From contig JAJYCS010000001.1 in NCBI GenBank assembly GCA_021778115.1, positions 44,295 to 108,294 of the forward strand: a DNA stretch of 64,000 nt, written 5' to 3'. Position 1 is the stretch's first letter. Every line of letters begins with the position of its first letter. Origin of the DNA: Deltaproteobacteria bacterium. Lineage in GTDB: Bacteria > Desulfobacterota > Desulfuromonadia > Geobacterales > Pseudopelobacteraceae. A model generated the notes under the pieces. That model did no database searches, was not told the DNA's origin, and saw only the letters and a list, made by a program, of their open reading frames with translations. The position numbers and the translations under genes are program-made. Of this stretch, positions 18,611-30,171 are shown in pieces.

Positions 18611-19987
18611 ATGTTCACCGTGGCCGAGATAGCCGTTGCAAGTAACGGTCGGGTCATGGGGAGTGACAGCGGTAGGGTCAGCGGCGTGAGTACCGACTCT
18701 CGGACCGTTGTGCCGGGGGAGCTGTTCGTGCCGTTACAGGGCGAACGGTTCGACGGCCATACCTACCTGGAGCAGGTGGCTGCCACCGGGGTTGGCGTCT
18801 GTCTGGTCGAAGAACGCTGGCTGAAGCAGCATGCGCTGCCGGAAGGGCTCACAGCCGTGGTGGTGCGGGATACCCTGCGTGCCCTGGGGGACCTCGCGTT
18901 GGCCTATCGTCAGCGTTTCGAACCACTGCTGATCGGGGTAACCGGCAGCAACGGCAAGACTACCACCAAGGAGATGCTGGCCAGCATCCTGCGACTAACC
19001 GGCCCCGGCCTGGCCACTGAGGGTAACCTGAATAACCTGATCGGCCTGCCGCGGATGGTCTTCCGCCTGCAGCCGGAACACCGCTGGGCCGTGCTGGAGA
19101 TGGGGATGAGCGAGCCGGGGGAGATCGACCGTCTGGCAGAGATTGCGCGTCCCAAGGTGGGAGTGGTCCTGAACGCCTTTCCAGCCCACCTGCAGAGCAT
19201 GGGGAGTGTGGAGGCGGTGGCCAGGGCCAAGGGTGAGCTGTTATTCCGGATCAGCGACAACGGGCTGGCCGTGGTCAACGGCGACGACCCCCGCATCGTC
19301 TCCTTGCCGCAGAACCCTTCAGCGCGCCGGATCAGCTTCGGCATCAGCCGGGGGGAGGTGCGGGCCGAAGGGATACACTCTCACGGGACAGAAGGGCAGC
19401 GTTTTACCCTGGTGACCCCGAAGGGTGGGGTGGAGGTCTCTCTGGCAGTCTGCGGCAGGCATCTCATCTATAACGCCCTCGCCGCCGCGGCAGCCCTCCT
19501 GGATATGGCGCCGCTGCCGGTCATCGCCGAGGGGCTTGCCCGTTTTACCCCCTATCGCGGCCGCTTCTGTGTTGAACAAGTTGGCGGCTTGACCCTGATA
19601 GATGACAGCTATAACGCCAATCCCGCCTCAACCGCGGCAGCGTTGACCACCCTGGAGCAGCTGAAGGGTGACGGCAGGGTCTTTGTCGCCCTGGGGGACA
19701 TGCTGGAGTTGGGGGGAGACGAGGCGGCGCTGCACCGCCTGGTGGGAGGACAGGCCGCCCAGGTGGCTGATCGCCTCTACCTGATCGGTCCTCTGGGTGC
19801 CCATACCGCGGCAGGGGCGCGCGAGGCAGGCTTGGCGGCAGATCGGATCGACACCGGTATGGACCATGAGGGAGTGGCGGCGGATATCATCGCACGGTGC
19901 CGGCCGGGTGATCTTGTGCTGCTGAAGGGGTCACGCGGCATGCGGATGGAGAAGGTCGCGGATCTGCTCCGGCAGCGGTACCGCTAG
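18611..19987 (+). CDS. murF: UDP-MurNAc-tripeptide-D-Ala-D-Ala ligase MurF
   Basis: [39 protein letters not shown]. Confidence 0.95.
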   Translation: MFTVAEIAVASNGRVMGSDSGRVSGVSTDSRTVVPGELFVPLQGERFDGHTYLEQVAATGVGVCLVEERWLKQHALPEGLTAVVVRDTLRALGDLALAYRQRFEPLLIGVTGSNGKTTTKEMLASILRLTGPGLATEGNLNNLIGLPRMVFRLQPEHRWAVLEMGMSEPGEIDRLAEIARPKVGVVLNAFPAHLQSMGSVEAVARAKGELLFRISDNGLAVVNGDDPRIVSLPQNPSARRISFGISRGEVRAEGIHSHGTEGQRFTLVTPKGGVEVSLAVCGRHLIYNALAAAAALLDMAPLPVIAEGLARFTPYRGRFCVEQVGGLTLIDDSYNANPASTAAALTTLEQLKGDGRVFVALGDMLELGGDEAALHRLVGGQAAQVADRLYLIGPLGAHTAAGAREAGLAADRIDTGMDHEGVAADIIARCRPGDLVLLKGSRGMRMEKVADLLRQRYR

Positions 19988-19997
19988 GAGGACGAGT

Positions 19998-21074
19998 ATG
20001 CTCTATCATCTGTTTTACCCATTGGCCAGTGACCTGCGAATTCTCAACATCTTCAGGTATCTGACCTTCAGAACTATCTACGCCATGATCACCGCCCTGG
20101 CGGTTTCCTTTATCCTCGGCCCCTGGATCATCAGAAAACTGGAAGGGCTACAGGCGCGGCAGGTGATCCGCACCGACGGACCGGAATCACATCTGCAGAA
20201 GCAGGGGACTCCCACCATGGGAGGGGTAATGATCCTGACGGCCATCATCCTGCCCACCCTCCTCTGGGCCGATCTCGCCAATACCTATGTCTGGATCACC
20301 CTGTTCATCATCATCGGCTACGGCCTGATCGGTTTCGTCGACGACTACAAGAAGGTAGTGGAGAAGAACCCCAAGGGGCTCTCCCCCCGCCAGAAGATGT
20401 TCTGGCAGCTGCTGCTGGCAGGCAGTGTGGCGGTGGTGCTCTATCTGCACCAAGGGTTCAACACCATGCTCTATCTGCCGTTTTTCAAAAATATCCACCC
20501 GGACCTGGGGTTTTTCTTTATCCCGTTTGTGGCCATCGTCATCGTGGGGGCCAGTAACGCCGTCAACCTCACCGACGGGCTGGACGGTCTTGCCATTGGC
20601 CCGGTGGCGATCAATGCCGCCACCTATATGCTGTTCGCCTACGTCGCCGGTCACGCCACCTTGTCGGCCTACCTGCAGATCCCTAGGGTGCCAGGGGCCG
20701 GCGAACTGGCCGTGATCTGTGGCTCCATGGTGGGGGCCGGGCTGGGCTTTCTCTGGTACAACTCCTACCCGGCCGAGGTCTTCATGGGGGATGTGGGCTC
20801 TCTCGCCCTGGGGGGCGGTCTGGGGACCATCGCCGTGCTGACCAAACAGGAGATCCTGCTGGTGATCGTTGGGGGGATCTTCGTGGTGGAGGCCCTGTCG
20901 GTGATCTTTCAGGTGGGCTCCTACAAATACCGTGGCAAGCGGATCTTCCGCATGGCCCCGATCCATCACCACTTCGAACTCAAAGGGGTGGCGGAGCCGA
21001 AGATCATCGTCCGGTTCTGGATCATCACCATTATCCTGGCCCTGGTGGCCATATCAACCCTGAAGATGCGCTGA
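19998..21074 (+). CDS. mraY: Phospho-MurNAc-pentapeptide transferase MraY
   Basis: [58 protein letters not shown]. Confidence 0.97.
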   Translation: MLYHLFYPLASDLRILNIFRYLTFRTIYAMITALAVSFILGPWIIRKLEGLQARQVIRTDGPESHLQKQGTPTMGGVMILTAIILPTLLWADLANTYVWITLFIIIGYGLIGFVDDYKKVVEKNPKGLSPRQKMFWQLLLAGSVAVVLYLHQGFNTMLYLPFFKNIHPDLGFFFIPFVAIVIVGASNAVNLTDGLDGLAIGPVAINAATYMLFAYVAGHATLSAYLQIPRVPGAGELAVICGSMVGAGLGFLWYNSYPAEVFMGDVGSLALGGGLGTIAVLTKQEILLVIVGGIFVVEALSVIFQVGSYKYRGKRIFRMAPIHHHFELKGVAEPKIIVRFWIITIILALVAISTLKMR

Positions 21075-21075
21075 G

Positions 21076-22416
21076 ATGGAACTGAGAGACCGACATATCA
21101 CCGTCATGGGCCTTGCCAAGACCGGCGTGGCCTGTGCCCGTTTCCTGGCGCAGCGTGGTGCGCTCGTGACCGCCACCGACCTGCGGGACGAGCAGGCCCT
21201 GGTCGGCGTGCTGCAGGAACTTTCTGACAGCGGCATCCGCTTCGTGCTGGGACATCACGACGAGGCCGATTTTACTGGGGCCGACCTGGTGGTGGTTTCC
21301 CCCGGTGTGCCCCAGGAACACCCGCTGCTGGCGGCGGCACGGGCTGCAGGTATTGCAGTGATCAGCGAGGTGGAACTGGCGGCCCGCTGCATCACGGCCC
21401 CGCTGGTGGCGATCACCGGCACCAACGGCAAGACCACCACCACCACCCTGGCCGGCGAGCTGTTCAGGACCAGCGGCTTTGCCACCTACGTGGGGGGCAA
21501 CATCGGCGATCCGTTGATCGACCTGCCCGCCAGTAACGATACCGTTCAGATCGTGGTGGCTGAGATCAGCTCCTTCCAACTGGAATGGATCGAGCAGTTC
21601 CGGCCGAAGGTGGCGGCCCTGCTCAATCTGAGCGAGGATCACCTGGATCGCTACGCCAGCTATCAGGCGTACATCGATGCCAAGCTGCGTATCTTTGAAA
21701 ACCAGGATGCCTCTGACTACGCCGTGGTGAACCGGGACGACCAGCTGGTCTGGCAGGCGGCGCAAAGGCTGAAGGCCCGTCTGTTCCCGTTTAGCCGCAA
21801 GCTTGCGCTGGACGAGGGGATTTTCTGCCTTGGCAGCGAGATCGTCTACCGTCACCAGGGCCAGGAGTTGCACTTTCCGACCGCCGGTTTCAGGCTGCAG
21901 GGGGTCCATAACCTAGAGAACATTATGGCGGCCCTGGCCTGCGGACTGCTGCTGGGCTGCCGTCAGGCGGAGAGTCAGGCGCTGCTGGAGCGGTTCGAAG
22001 CGTTGCACCACCGGATGGAGTTTGTGCGGGAGGTGCGCGGCGTCCGTTACTACGAGGACAGCAAGGCCACCAACGTGGGGAGTGTGGCGCCGGCCCTGGA
22101 GAGCTTTGACAACATCACCCTGATCGCCGGGGGTAAGGACAAGGGCGGCTCCTATGCGCCCCTCACGCCGTTGATCAGGCAGCGGGTCAGGCATCTGCTG
22201 CTGATCGGCGAGGCTGCCGAACGGATGGCGCAGGAGTTGGCCGATCTAACCGATACACGGCGGGCTGCCAGTCTGGAAGAGGCGGTGCAGCTGGCGGCGC
22301 AACTCACCGTACCGGGAGGTGTGGTGTTGCTCTCGCCGGCCTGCTCAAGTTTTGACATGTTCCGGGATTACGAGGAGCGGGCAAAACGGTTCATAGCAGC
22401 AGTCAAGGGACTCTGA
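21076..22416 (+). CDS. murD: UDP-MurNAc-L-alanine:D-glutamate ligase MurD
   Basis: [44 protein letters not shown]. Confidence 0.96.
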   Translation: MELRDRHITVMGLAKTGVACARFLAQRGALVTATDLRDEQALVGVLQELSDSGIRFVLGHHDEADFTGADLVVVSPGVPQEHPLLAAARAAGIAVISEVELAARCITAPLVAITGTNGKTTTTTLAGELFRTSGFATYVGGNIGDPLIDLPASNDTVQIVVAEISSFQLEWIEQFRPKVAALLNLSEDHLDRYASYQAYIDAKLRIFENQDASDYAVVNRDDQLVWQAAQRLKARLFPFSRKLALDEGIFCLGSEIVYRHQGQELHFPTAGFRLQGVHNLENIMAALACGLLLGCRQAESQALLERFEALHHRMEFVREVRGVRYYEDSKATNVGSVAPALESFDNITLIAGGKDKGGSYAPLTPLIRQRVRHLLLIGEAAERMAQELADLTDTRRAASLEEAVQLAAQLTVPGGVVLLSPACSSFDMFRDYEERAKRFIAAVKGL

Positions 22417-23558
22417 TGGCCAATGCGCGAGGCCAGTTCCGGCTGGCGGATTACGATCTGGTGCTGCTTCTGATGGTGGTGGCCCTCACCTCTTTCGGGA
22501 TCGTGATGGTCTATTCGGCCTCTTCGGTAATGGCGGCGAAGAATTTTCATGACGGTGCCTATTTTTTGAAACGTCAGGCAATGTTCGCCCTGGCGGGTTT
22601 TTGCATGGCTGGCATTGCCATGCGGGTGGATTATCACCACTGGCGCAAACTGGCGGTGCCGATCCTGCTGGTCAGTCTGCTGCTGCTGGTGCTGGTGTTG
22701 ATCCCGGGGATCGGCGGCAGGGTCAAGGGGGCCTCCCGCTGGATTCGTCTGCCCGGTTTCAACCTGCAGCCATCGGAGTTTGCCAAGATCGCGCTGATCA
22801 TGTACATGGCCTATTCCCTGGAGAAGAAGTCGGATAAGATCAAATCACTCTCGTACGGTTTTCTGCCCTATATGGTGGTGCTCTCCATCATGTTGCTGCT
22901 GATCCTGAAACAGCCAGACCTGGGGGCAGCCCTGACCCTGGCCGGGGTGACCGTGCTGATGCTGTTCGCCGCCGGCACGCGTCTGGTCTTTCTGCTGGGA
23001 ACCCTGATGATGATGGCGCCGTTTGTTGCCTACCTCATCTACCATTCTGCCTACCGGTTGCGGCGCATTAAGGCGTTTATCAACCCGGAGCAGGACCCGA
23101 CCGGCATCGGCTGGCAGATCATCCAGTCCAAGTACGCCTTTGGGGCCGGCGGGCTGTTCGGACAGGGGCTCGGTGAGGGGAAGCAGAAGTTGTTTTATCT
23201 GCCTGAGGCCCACACCGATTTCATCCTGTCGGTGGTGGGGGAGGAGCTGGGGTATCTGGGGGTGTTGGTGATCGTAGGGATGTTTTTCATCCTGGTGCAG
23301 CGGGCCATGCGGATCGCCATGGCGGCCCGTGACCCGTTCGGCCGCTATCTGGCCCTGGGGATCGCCGTGCTGTTTGCCATCGAGGCGGTGGTCAACATGG
23401 GGGTCGTGACCGGTTTGCTCCCCACCAAGGGGTTAGCCCTGCCGTTTGTAAGCTATGGTGGCAGCTCCCTCCTGATCAGCTTGCTGGCGGTGGGTATCCT
23501 GCTGAACATCTCGGCCGGGCTGAAGTTGACCCCCCTCACGGAAGGAGCATCATCATGA
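22416..23558 (+). CDS. ftsW: Peptidoglycan glycosyltransferase FtsW
   Basis: SEDS-family membrane protein: KGASRWIRLPGFNLQPSEFAKIALIMYMA, EAHTDFILSVVGEELG, LPFVSYGGSSLL. Confidence 0.96.
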   Translation: MANARGQFRLADYDLVLLLMVVALTSFGIVMVYSASSVMAAKNFHDGAYFLKRQAMFALAGFCMAGIAMRVDYHHWRKLAVPILLVSLLLLVLVLIPGIGGRVKGASRWIRLPGFNLQPSEFAKIALIMYMAYSLEKKSDKIKSLSYGFLPYMVVLSIMLLLILKQPDLGAALTLAGVTVLMLFAAGTRLVFLLGTLMMMAPFVAYLIYHSAYRLRRIKAFINPEQDPTGIGWQIIQSKYAFGAGGLFGQGLGEGKQKLFYLPEAHTDFILSVVGEELGYLGVLVIVGMFFILVQRAMRIAMAARDPFGRYLALGIAVLFAIEAVVNMGVVTGLLPTKGLALPFVSYGGSSLLISLLAVGILLNISAGLKLTPLTEGASS

Positions 23559-24664
23559 GGCTGATCATTGCCGGTGGCGGCACCGGGGGCCATCTGTTTC
23601 CCGGGATCGCCGTCGCCGAGGAGTTTCTCACGCGCGACCCGGCTAATCAGGTGCTGTTCGTGGGGAGCAGCCAGGGGATCGAGGCGAGGGTCATCCCACG
23701 GCTGGGGTATCCACTGGAGCTTATCTCGGCCTCCGGTGTCAAGGGTAAGGGAAGTCTTGCCAAACTGGCCGGAGGTGGGAGGCTGTTGTATGGGTATGCG
23801 CAGTCGCGCAGGCTGCTGCGGCAGTATCGGCCCGACCTGGTGATGGGGGTCGGCGGCTACGCCTCGCTGCCGATGGTGCTTGCGGCCCGTGGGATGGGTA
23901 TTCCTCGTTTCGTGCACGAGCAGAACGCCCTGCCCGGCCTCTCCAATAGGGTGTTGGCAAAAGTGGCCACCCGGGTGTTTATCTCCCTGGAGGAGTCAGC
24001 GCGGTTCTTCCCGGCGGGAAAGACCGTGCTGACTGGTAACCCCCTGCGGCGTCAGATTCTGGATGCCCTGGCTGCAGGTCGGGAGAGTGGGGGTCAGGGG
24101 GCGGCTCACCTGCCTGAACAGTTCAACCTGTTCATCTTTGGCGGGAGCCAGGGCGCCCATGCCTTGAACGTGGCCTTGCCCCGGGCCGTTGGCCAGCTGG
24201 AGGCGTCCGCGAGAGCGCGGTTGCAGATCACCCACCAGACCGGCGAGAAGGATTATGATGAGGTCTGTGGGGCCTATCGCCGGGCGGGGATTGCAGCAGA
24301 TGTGCAGCCGTTCATAGAGGATATGGCAACCCAGTACCGGCGTGCCGACCTGATCGTCTGCCGGGCTGGGGCCACCACCATCGCCGAGGTGAGCGCCTTG
24401 GGCAGGGCCTGCCTGTTTATACCGTTTCCCTATGCCACCGACGATCACCAGCGGAAAAACGCTGAGGCCCTGTTGAAGAAAGGCGCCTGTGAGTTGCTGT
24501 TGGAACAGGAGATGCGGGACACGACCCTTTCCGCCGCCATCGGGCGTCTGCAGGCCCATCCCGAGGAGGTACGGCGGATCGCGGAGAACGCCGCAGCATT
24601 GGCGCGTCTGGATGCGGCCCGGACCATCGTCGACCAGATGTTGGACGTGCTGCAGGGGAGGTAA
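23555..24664 (+). CDS. murG: UDP-GlcNAc transferase MurG
   Basis: [54 protein letters not shown]. Confidence 0.96.
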   Translation: MRLIIAGGGTGGHLFPGIAVAEEFLTRDPANQVLFVGSSQGIEARVIPRLGYPLELISASGVKGKGSLAKLAGGGRLLYGYAQSRRLLRQYRPDLVMGVGGYASLPMVLAARGMGIPRFVHEQNALPGLSNRVLAKVATRVFISLEESARFFPAGKTVLTGNPLRRQILDALAAGRESGGQGAAHLPEQFNLFIFGGSQGAHALNVALPRAVGQLEASARARLQITHQTGEKDYDEVCGAYRRAGIAADVQPFIEDMATQYRRADLIVCRAGATTIAEVSALGRACLFIPFPYATDDHQRKNAEALLKKGACELLLEQEMRDTTLSAAIGRLQAHPEEVRRIAENAAALARLDAARTIVDQMLDVLQGR

Positions 24665-24666
24665 CT

Positions 24667-26037
24667 ATGTACGGAAATATCGAGAAGATCCATTTCGTCG
24701 GTATCGGCGGTATCGGCATGAGCGGCATCGCCGAGGTGCTGCTGAACCTGGGGTACACGGTGTCAGGCTCCGATCTGAGGAACTCCGAGACCACCGAACG
24801 GCTGGCCGGACTCGGCGCCGGGATCAGCATCGGCCATCGAGGGGAAAATCTGAACAACGTCGATGTGGTGGTGATCTCCTCGGCGGTGCATGACGACAAC
24901 CCTGAGGTGCAGGAGGCCCGGCGGCTCCACGTCCCGGTGATCCCGCGAGCCGAGATGCTGGCCGAGCTGATGCGGATGAAGTACGGCATCGCCATCGCCG
25001 GAACCCACGGCAAGACAACCACCACCTCCATGGCCGCCTCGATCCTGGGGCATGCCGGTATCGACCCCACCATCGTCATCGGCGGCAAGCTGAACGCCAT
25101 CGGCACCAACGCCCGGCTGGGGCAGGGCAAGTTCCTGGTGGCCGAGGCGGACGAATCGGACGGCTCATTCCTGGTCCTCTCCCCCACCATCGCGGTGGTC
25201 ACCAATATCGACGCCGACCACCTCGATCACTATTCCGGCATTGACGAGATCAAGGACACCTTCGTGGAGTTCATCAACAAGGTGCCGTTCTATGGACTGG
25301 CGGTCCTCTGTCTGGACGATCCGAATATCCGTTCGATCCTGCCGCGGGTGAAGAAGCGGTATATGACCTACGGCCATTCCTCACAGGCGGATGTCCGTGC
25401 CACGCATGTGCGGCATGAGGGGTTCACCACCTCCTTTGTCGCTCACTACAAGGGATACCGGCTGGGTGAGATATCCTTTCCGATGCCCGGTCCCCACAAC
25501 GTCCTGAACGCCATGGCCTGCATCGCCGTTGCCATGGAGCTGGATATACCCTTTTCGGCCATTCAGGAGGGGTTTGCCCGGTTCGGCGGCGTCGGGCGTC
25601 GATTTACCGTCAAGGGGGAACCCCGGGGAATCATGGTGGTGGACGATTACGGCCACCACCCGGCCGAGATCAAGGCGACCCTGGCAGCCGCCCGGCAGGG
25701 CTGGCCGGAACGGCGGATCGTGGTGGCCTTTCAGCCCCATCGATACAGCAGGACCCATGAGCTGTTCAACGAATTCGTCACCGCCTTTTACGATGCCGAC
25801 GTCCTGGTGTTGACAGATGTCTACGCTGCCGGTGAGGAGCCGATCGAGGGGGCCACGGCGGAGCGGCTGGCCGGCGAGATCAGGCGTCATGGCCAGAAGG
25901 AGGTTACCTGGATCGCTGATCGGGAACTGATTCCCGAACATCTGGCCGGGATTGTCAAAGAGGGGGATATCGTTATCACTCTGGGGGCAGGGACTATCTG
26001 GCAGCAGGGGGAAGCGCTGGTTAAGCTGCTTTCGTAA
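24667..26037 (+). CDS. murC: UDP-MurNAc-L-alanine ligase MurC
   Basis: [54 protein letters not shown]. Confidence 0.97.
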   Translation: MYGNIEKIHFVGIGGIGMSGIAEVLLNLGYTVSGSDLRNSETTERLAGLGAGISIGHRGENLNNVDVVVISSAVHDDNPEVQEARRLHVPVIPRAEMLAELMRMKYGIAIAGTHGKTTTTSMAASILGHAGIDPTIVIGGKLNAIGTNARLGQGKFLVAEADESDGSFLVLSPTIAVVTNIDADHLDHYSGIDEIKDTFVEFINKVPFYGLAVLCLDDPNIRSILPRVKKRYMTYGHSSQADVRATHVRHEGFTTSFVAHYKGYRLGEISFPMPGPHNVLNAMACIAVAMELDIPFSAIQEGFARFGGVGRRFTVKGEPRGIMVVDDYGHHPAEIKATLAAARQGWPERRIVVAFQPHRYSRTHELFNEFVTAFYDADVLVLTDVYAAGEEPIEGATAERLAGEIRRHGQKEVTWIADRELIPEHLAGIVKEGDIVITLGAGTIWQQGEALVKLLS

Positions 26038-26049
26038 ACGGCCCTTTCC

Positions 26050-26155
26050 CGCCCTGGCTTCGTCAGCCTGCGGAATGTCTTGTGCGGTGTACGGTTTGTG
26101 TACGCCTCCGCGCCATTCCTTGGCCGCCAAACCCAGAACGAAAAATTGCTCGTTT
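26050..26155 (-). repeat. Dispersed intergenic repeat, copy A, between murC and murB
   Basis: The reverse complement aligns with 10048-10152; exact blocks at 26100-26116 and 26080-26092. Confidence 0.8.
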
Positions 26156-26170
26156 ATCTTACGGAACACT

Positions 26171-27073
26171 ATGGAAAAACAGGCACAGCGCATAGGCGAA
26201 GGTTTTCGCGGCGAACTGCTGCGCAATGAGCCGATGGGCCGTCACACCTCCCTCAAGGTAGGGGGACCGGCTGATCTGTATGCAGTGCCCCAGGATCTTG
26301 ACGATCTCCAACAGCTGCTGCGGCAGCTGGAGGGAACGGAAATCCCCTGGCTGGCCATTGGTCGCGGCTATAATCTGCTGGTGAGGGATGGGGGGATCAG
26401 GGGGGCGGTGATATCCCTGGAACGGTTTAACCGGATCAATCTCCTCGAGGGGGAAAGGCTGCTGGTCGATGCAGGGGTGGAGAATCTCGCGCTGGTCCGT
26501 TTCGGGCAGGAGCGACAGCTTGGGGGGATCGGTTTTCTCGCCGGTATCCCCGGGACTCTGGGGGGGGCAATCAGGATGAACGCCGGGGCCTACGGCGAGG
26601 GGATCCTGGAGCGGACCGTCAGCCTCACTCTGCTCCGCAACGGCATGGTGACGGTGTTTCGGATGGATGAGCTTTCACACGGCTACCGGCGGCTTGATCT
26701 GCTGCCTGGCGATCTGGTGCTGTCGGCGACCCTGCAGTTGACGCCGCGGGATCCGGCAGCCACCGAAGAGGAGATCCGGCGGGATATTGAACTGCGCCGC
26801 AGCAAGCACAACGTCGGTTTTCCCAGCGCTGGGTCGTTCTTCAAGAATCCGCCCGGTCAAGCCGCCTGGCGGCTGATCGATGCCGCCGGCATGCGGGGAG
26901 CTCAGGTCGGTGGCGCCCAGGTCTCACCGGTCCACAGCAACTTTCTCGTCAACACCGGGAGGGGCACGGCGGCCGATTTTCTGAAACTGGCGGCCCAGGT
27001 CAAGGCTGCGGTACTGGAGGCGAGCGGCATAACCTTGGAGGAAGAGGTCAGGATCGTGGGGGAAGAGGCATGA
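26171..27073 (+). CDS. murB: UDP-N-acetylenolpyruvoylglucosamine reductase MurB
   Basis: [48 protein letters not shown]; start at 26171 rather than the track start inside murC. Confidence 0.95.
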   Translation: MEKQAQRIGEGFRGELLRNEPMGRHTSLKVGGPADLYAVPQDLDDLQQLLRQLEGTEIPWLAIGRGYNLLVRDGGIRGAVISLERFNRINLLEGERLLVDAGVENLALVRFGQERQLGGIGFLAGIPGTLGGAIRMNAGAYGEGILERTVSLTLLRNGMVTVFRMDELSHGYRRLDLLPGDLVLSATLQLTPRDPAATEEEIRRDIELRRSKHNVGFPSAGSFFKNPPGQAAWRLIDAAGMRGAQVGGAQVSPVHSNFLVNTGRGTAADFLKLAAQVKAAVLEASGITLEEEVRIVGEEA

Positions 27074-27999
27074 AGACGAAACGGATCGGCGTCCTAATGG
27101 GTGGCCTGTCGGCGGAGCGTGAGGTGTCCTTGAAGAGTGGGGCCGCAGTCCAGGAGGCACTCCGTAGTCGGGGCTACGACAGCGTTGCCATCGATGTGGG
27201 GCGCGACCTTGCGGAGGCGCTGCGACGGGAACGGGTGGAGGCAGCCTTCATCGCCCTCCACGGCCGCTACGGTGAAGACGGCTGCGTCCAGGGGCTGTTG
27301 GAACTCGTGGGGATACCGTACACCGGCTCCGGCGTGCTGGCCAGCGCCCTGGCGATGCACAAGCTGTACAGCAAACAGGCCTTTGCCGCGGCAGGATTGA
27401 CCATTACCCCCCATGTCGCCGTGCGCCGCGGCGAGGGGCTGACGGCCGATCAGCTTCCGTTCGAGCTGCCGGTGGTGGTCAAGCCGGTACAGGAAGGCTC
27501 TTCGGTGGGGGTGAGCATCGTGAAGGAGCCGGAACGGTTGCAGGCAGCGCTGGATGCGGCCTTTGGCTACGACGATCTTGTCCTGGTGGAAGCCTATGTC
27601 AAGGGACAAGAGGTGCAGGTGGGGATATTGGACGATCGGCCGATCGGCGCCATCGAGATTACCCCGAAACGGGAGTTTTACGACTTCGAGGCGAAGTACA
27701 CCGATGGTATGGCCGAACACCACTTTCCGGCACGGCTCAGCCCCGATCGGTATAAGCGGGTTATGGAACTGGGCCTGAAGGCGCACCAGGCTTTGGGTTG
27801 CGCAGGTTACAGCCGCGCCGACTTCCTGGTCACCGGGGAGGGGGACTGCTACCTGCTGGAGGTGAACACCCTGCCGGGGATGACGGCGCTTTCGCTCCTG
27901 CCAGAGATCGCCCGGAAGGGGGCAGGGCTCAGTTTTGACGAGCTGGTGGAGCGTATTCTCTCGTCGGCTGCCCTCAAATGCGGTGCGGCTGCGGCATGA
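27070..27999 (+). CDS. ddl: D-alanine:D-alanine ligase
   Basis: [67 protein letters not shown]. Confidence 0.96.
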   Translation: MKTKRIGVLMGGLSAEREVSLKSGAAVQEALRSRGYDSVAIDVGRDLAEALRRERVEAAFIALHGRYGEDGCVQGLLELVGIPYTGSGVLASALAMHKLYSKQAFAAAGLTITPHVAVRRGEGLTADQLPFELPVVVKPVQEGSSVGVSIVKEPERLQAALDAAFGYDDLVLVEAYVKGQEVQVGILDDRPIGAIEITPKREFYDFEAKYTDGMAEHHFPARLSPDRYKRVMELGLKAHQALGCAGYSRADFLVTGEGDCYLLEVNTLPGMTALSLLPEIARKGAGLSFDELVERILSSAALKCGAAAA

Positions 28000-28004
28000 T
28001 GGCG

Positions 28005-28826
28005 GATCTGCGGCATATCGGCACCGCGCCGAACCGTAAGGCCGCCTCCAATCGGATGAAGGTGTGCAAGGAGCCCTTTGATCTCCGCAAATACCTCTTG
28101 CCGGCCATCCGGTACGGGAGCAGGGGGGGGCTCGTGATCCTGATCGGAGCGCTCCTGACGGCCGCGGTCAAGGTGCTGCTGGAGACGACGCCGTTCCCGG
28201 TGCGGCAGGTGGAGGTGCGGGGGCTGCAACGGTTGACCCGGGACGAGATCGTGGCGTTGACCGGTCTGACGCCTGGCCAGAACCTTCTCACCCTGCACCT
28301 GGGGAAGGTTGGCCGCCAGGTGGCAGCGGACCCGTGGGTGGCATCGGTGCGGGTGCAGCGTTTCTTCCCCGGTACGGTTGCAATCAGCATCACGGAGCGG
28401 AAACCGGTGGCGGTGGTTAATCTGGGGTTGCTCTATTATCTTGACGATCAGGGAGAGCCGTTCAAGCCGCTCAGCTTTGGCGATACCCTCGATCTCCCCG
28501 TGGTGACCGGTCTCTCGGAAGAACAGCTGGAAGGCGATCCCGAGGGGACCCGCGCAGCCTTGAAAAGTGCCTGCGATCTGCTGGCAGCCCTGCGGCAGCA
28601 CGGCTCATTTATCCTTGCGGATGTCTCGGAGATTCATTACGATAAGGACCGCGGTTTTACCCTGTTTACAACCTCAAGCGCGCTGCCTATCAGGATCGGC
28701 AGCGACGACTTTCCCGGCAAGCTGGATCGTTTTGCCCGGATCTATCAGACCCTGATGTCCCAGCAGCCTGGACCGCAGTACATCGACCTGGATTACAACG
28801 ACCGGGTCATCGTCAAGAAGAGCTGA
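28005..28826 (+). CDS. ftsQ: Cell division protein FtsQ
   Basis: Single TM plus POTRA-like FPVRQVEVRGLQRLTRDEIVALTGL...; exact start among the in-frame ATGs is uncertain. Confidence 0.9.
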   Translation, partial: DLRHIGTAPNRKAASNRMKVCKEPFDLRKYLLPAIRYGSRGGLVILIGALLTAAVKVLLETTPFPVRQVEVRGLQRLTRDEIVALTGLTPGQNLLTLHLGKVGRQVAADPWVASVRVQRFFPGTVAISITERKPVAVVNLGLLYYLDDQGEPFKPLSFGDTLDLPVVTGLSEEQLEGDPEGTRAALKSACDLLAALRQHGSFILADVSEIHYDKDRGFTLFTTSSALPIRIGSDDFPGKLDRFARIYQTLMSQQPGPQYIDLDYNDRVIVKKS

Positions 28827-28864
28827 CGGGCAGCAGTCCGGCCAGTTCCCAAGGGAGGAACGCA

Positions 28865-30100
28865 ATGTCCGCAAAGAGAGATAACCTGATCGTCGGCCTG
28901 GATATCGGCACCACCAAGATCTGCGCCATTGTGGGAAACCTGACCGAGGACGGCATCGAGATCGTCGGCATCGGCACCAGCCCCTCCAATGGCCTGCGCA
29001 AGGGGGTGGTGATCAACATCGAAAGTACGGTGGCCTCCATCAAGAAGGCGATCGTCGAGGCCGAGCTGATGGCCGGATGCGAGATCAAATCGGTCTACGC
29101 GGGCATTGCCGGCGGTCATATCAAGGGGATCAACTCCGATGGTGTCATCGCCATCAAGAACCGTGAGGTTAATCAGGATGACGTCCGCCGGGTGATCGAC
29201 GCCGCCAAGGCGATCAACATCCCGATGGATCGGGAGGTAATCCACATCCTGCCCCAGGAGTTCATCATTGATGAACAGGACGGCATCAGGGAACCGCTGG
29301 GGATGAGTGGTGTGCGCCTGGAGGCCAAGGTGCATATCGTGACCGGTGCGGTCACCAGCGCCCAGAATATCGTCAAATCCTGCAACCGGGCTGGCCTGGA
29401 CGTGGCCGACATCGTCCTGGAGCAGTTGGCCTCGGCCGAGGCGGTGCTCTCAGCCGACGAAAAGGAGCTGGGGGTCTGTTTGGTGGATATCGGCGGCGGC
29501 ACCACCGATATCGCCATCTTCGCCGACGGCGCCATCAAGTATACCTCGGTGATCTCCCTGGGGGGCAACCACCTGACCAACGACATCGCCGTGGGGCTGC
29601 GCACCCCGATGGCCGAGGCGGAGAAGATCAAGCGGAATCACGGCTGCTGTCTGGCTGCCCTGGTGGGCAAGGACGAGAAGATCGAGGTGCCCAGCGTGGG
29701 GGGGCGTAAGCCGCGAGAGCTCTCCCGCAATGTGCTCTGCGAGATTTTGGGACCCCGTGTGGAGGAGCTGTTTACCCTGGTTAATCGCGAGATCGTCAAA
29801 TCCGGCCTTGAAGATGCCATCGCCTCAGGGGTTGTAATTACCGGTGGATCAAGTATACTTGAGGGGATGCCGGAGTTGGCCGAACAGATCTTTAATCTGC
29901 CGGTCCGGCGAGGTCTCCCCCAGAAGATCGGCGGGTTGATCGACGTGGTGAACTCACCAGCCTACTCCACGGGGGTCGGTTTGATTATCTACGGCAGTCG
30001 TAATGTCGGACCACGCGAGTTTCCCACCACCAAATCGGAGGACAGCATCTTCAGCACCGCCACACGGCGGATGAAGAACTGGTTCCGGGAGTTTTTCTAG
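28865..30100 (+). CDS. ftsA: Cell division protein FtsA
   Basis: LIVGLDIGTTKICAIVGN, VDIGGGTTDIAIFADGAIKYTSVISLGGNHLTNDIA, C-terminal MKNWFREFF amphipathic helix. Confidence 0.97.
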   Translation: MSAKRDNLIVGLDIGTTKICAIVGNLTEDGIEIVGIGTSPSNGLRKGVVINIESTVASIKKAIVEAELMAGCEIKSVYAGIAGGHIKGINSDGVIAIKNREVNQDDVRRVIDAAKAINIPMDREVIHILPQEFIIDEQDGIREPLGMSGVRLEAKVHIVTGAVTSAQNIVKSCNRAGLDVADIVLEQLASAEAVLSADEKELGVCLVDIGGGTTDIAIFADGAIKYTSVISLGGNHLTNDIAVGLRTPMAEAEKIKRNHGCCLAALVGKDEKIEVPSVGGRKPRELSRNVLCEILGPRVEELFTLVNREIVKSGLEDAIASGVVITGGSSILEGMPELAEQIFNLPVRRGLPQKIGGLIDVVNSPAYSTGVGLIIYGSRNVGPREFPTTKSEDSIFSTATRRMKNWFREFF

Positions 30101-30171
30101 GCGCTCCGGACGGGGTCTTGGTGCGTCTAGGTCGGTTGTCCTGCATTTCAAATACATTAAAGGGGGAGCGG

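Noticed and set aside
25952-26170. N-terminal extension of MurB
   Set aside because: It overlaps the murC end and translates the dispersed repeat; conserved MurB begins at 26171.
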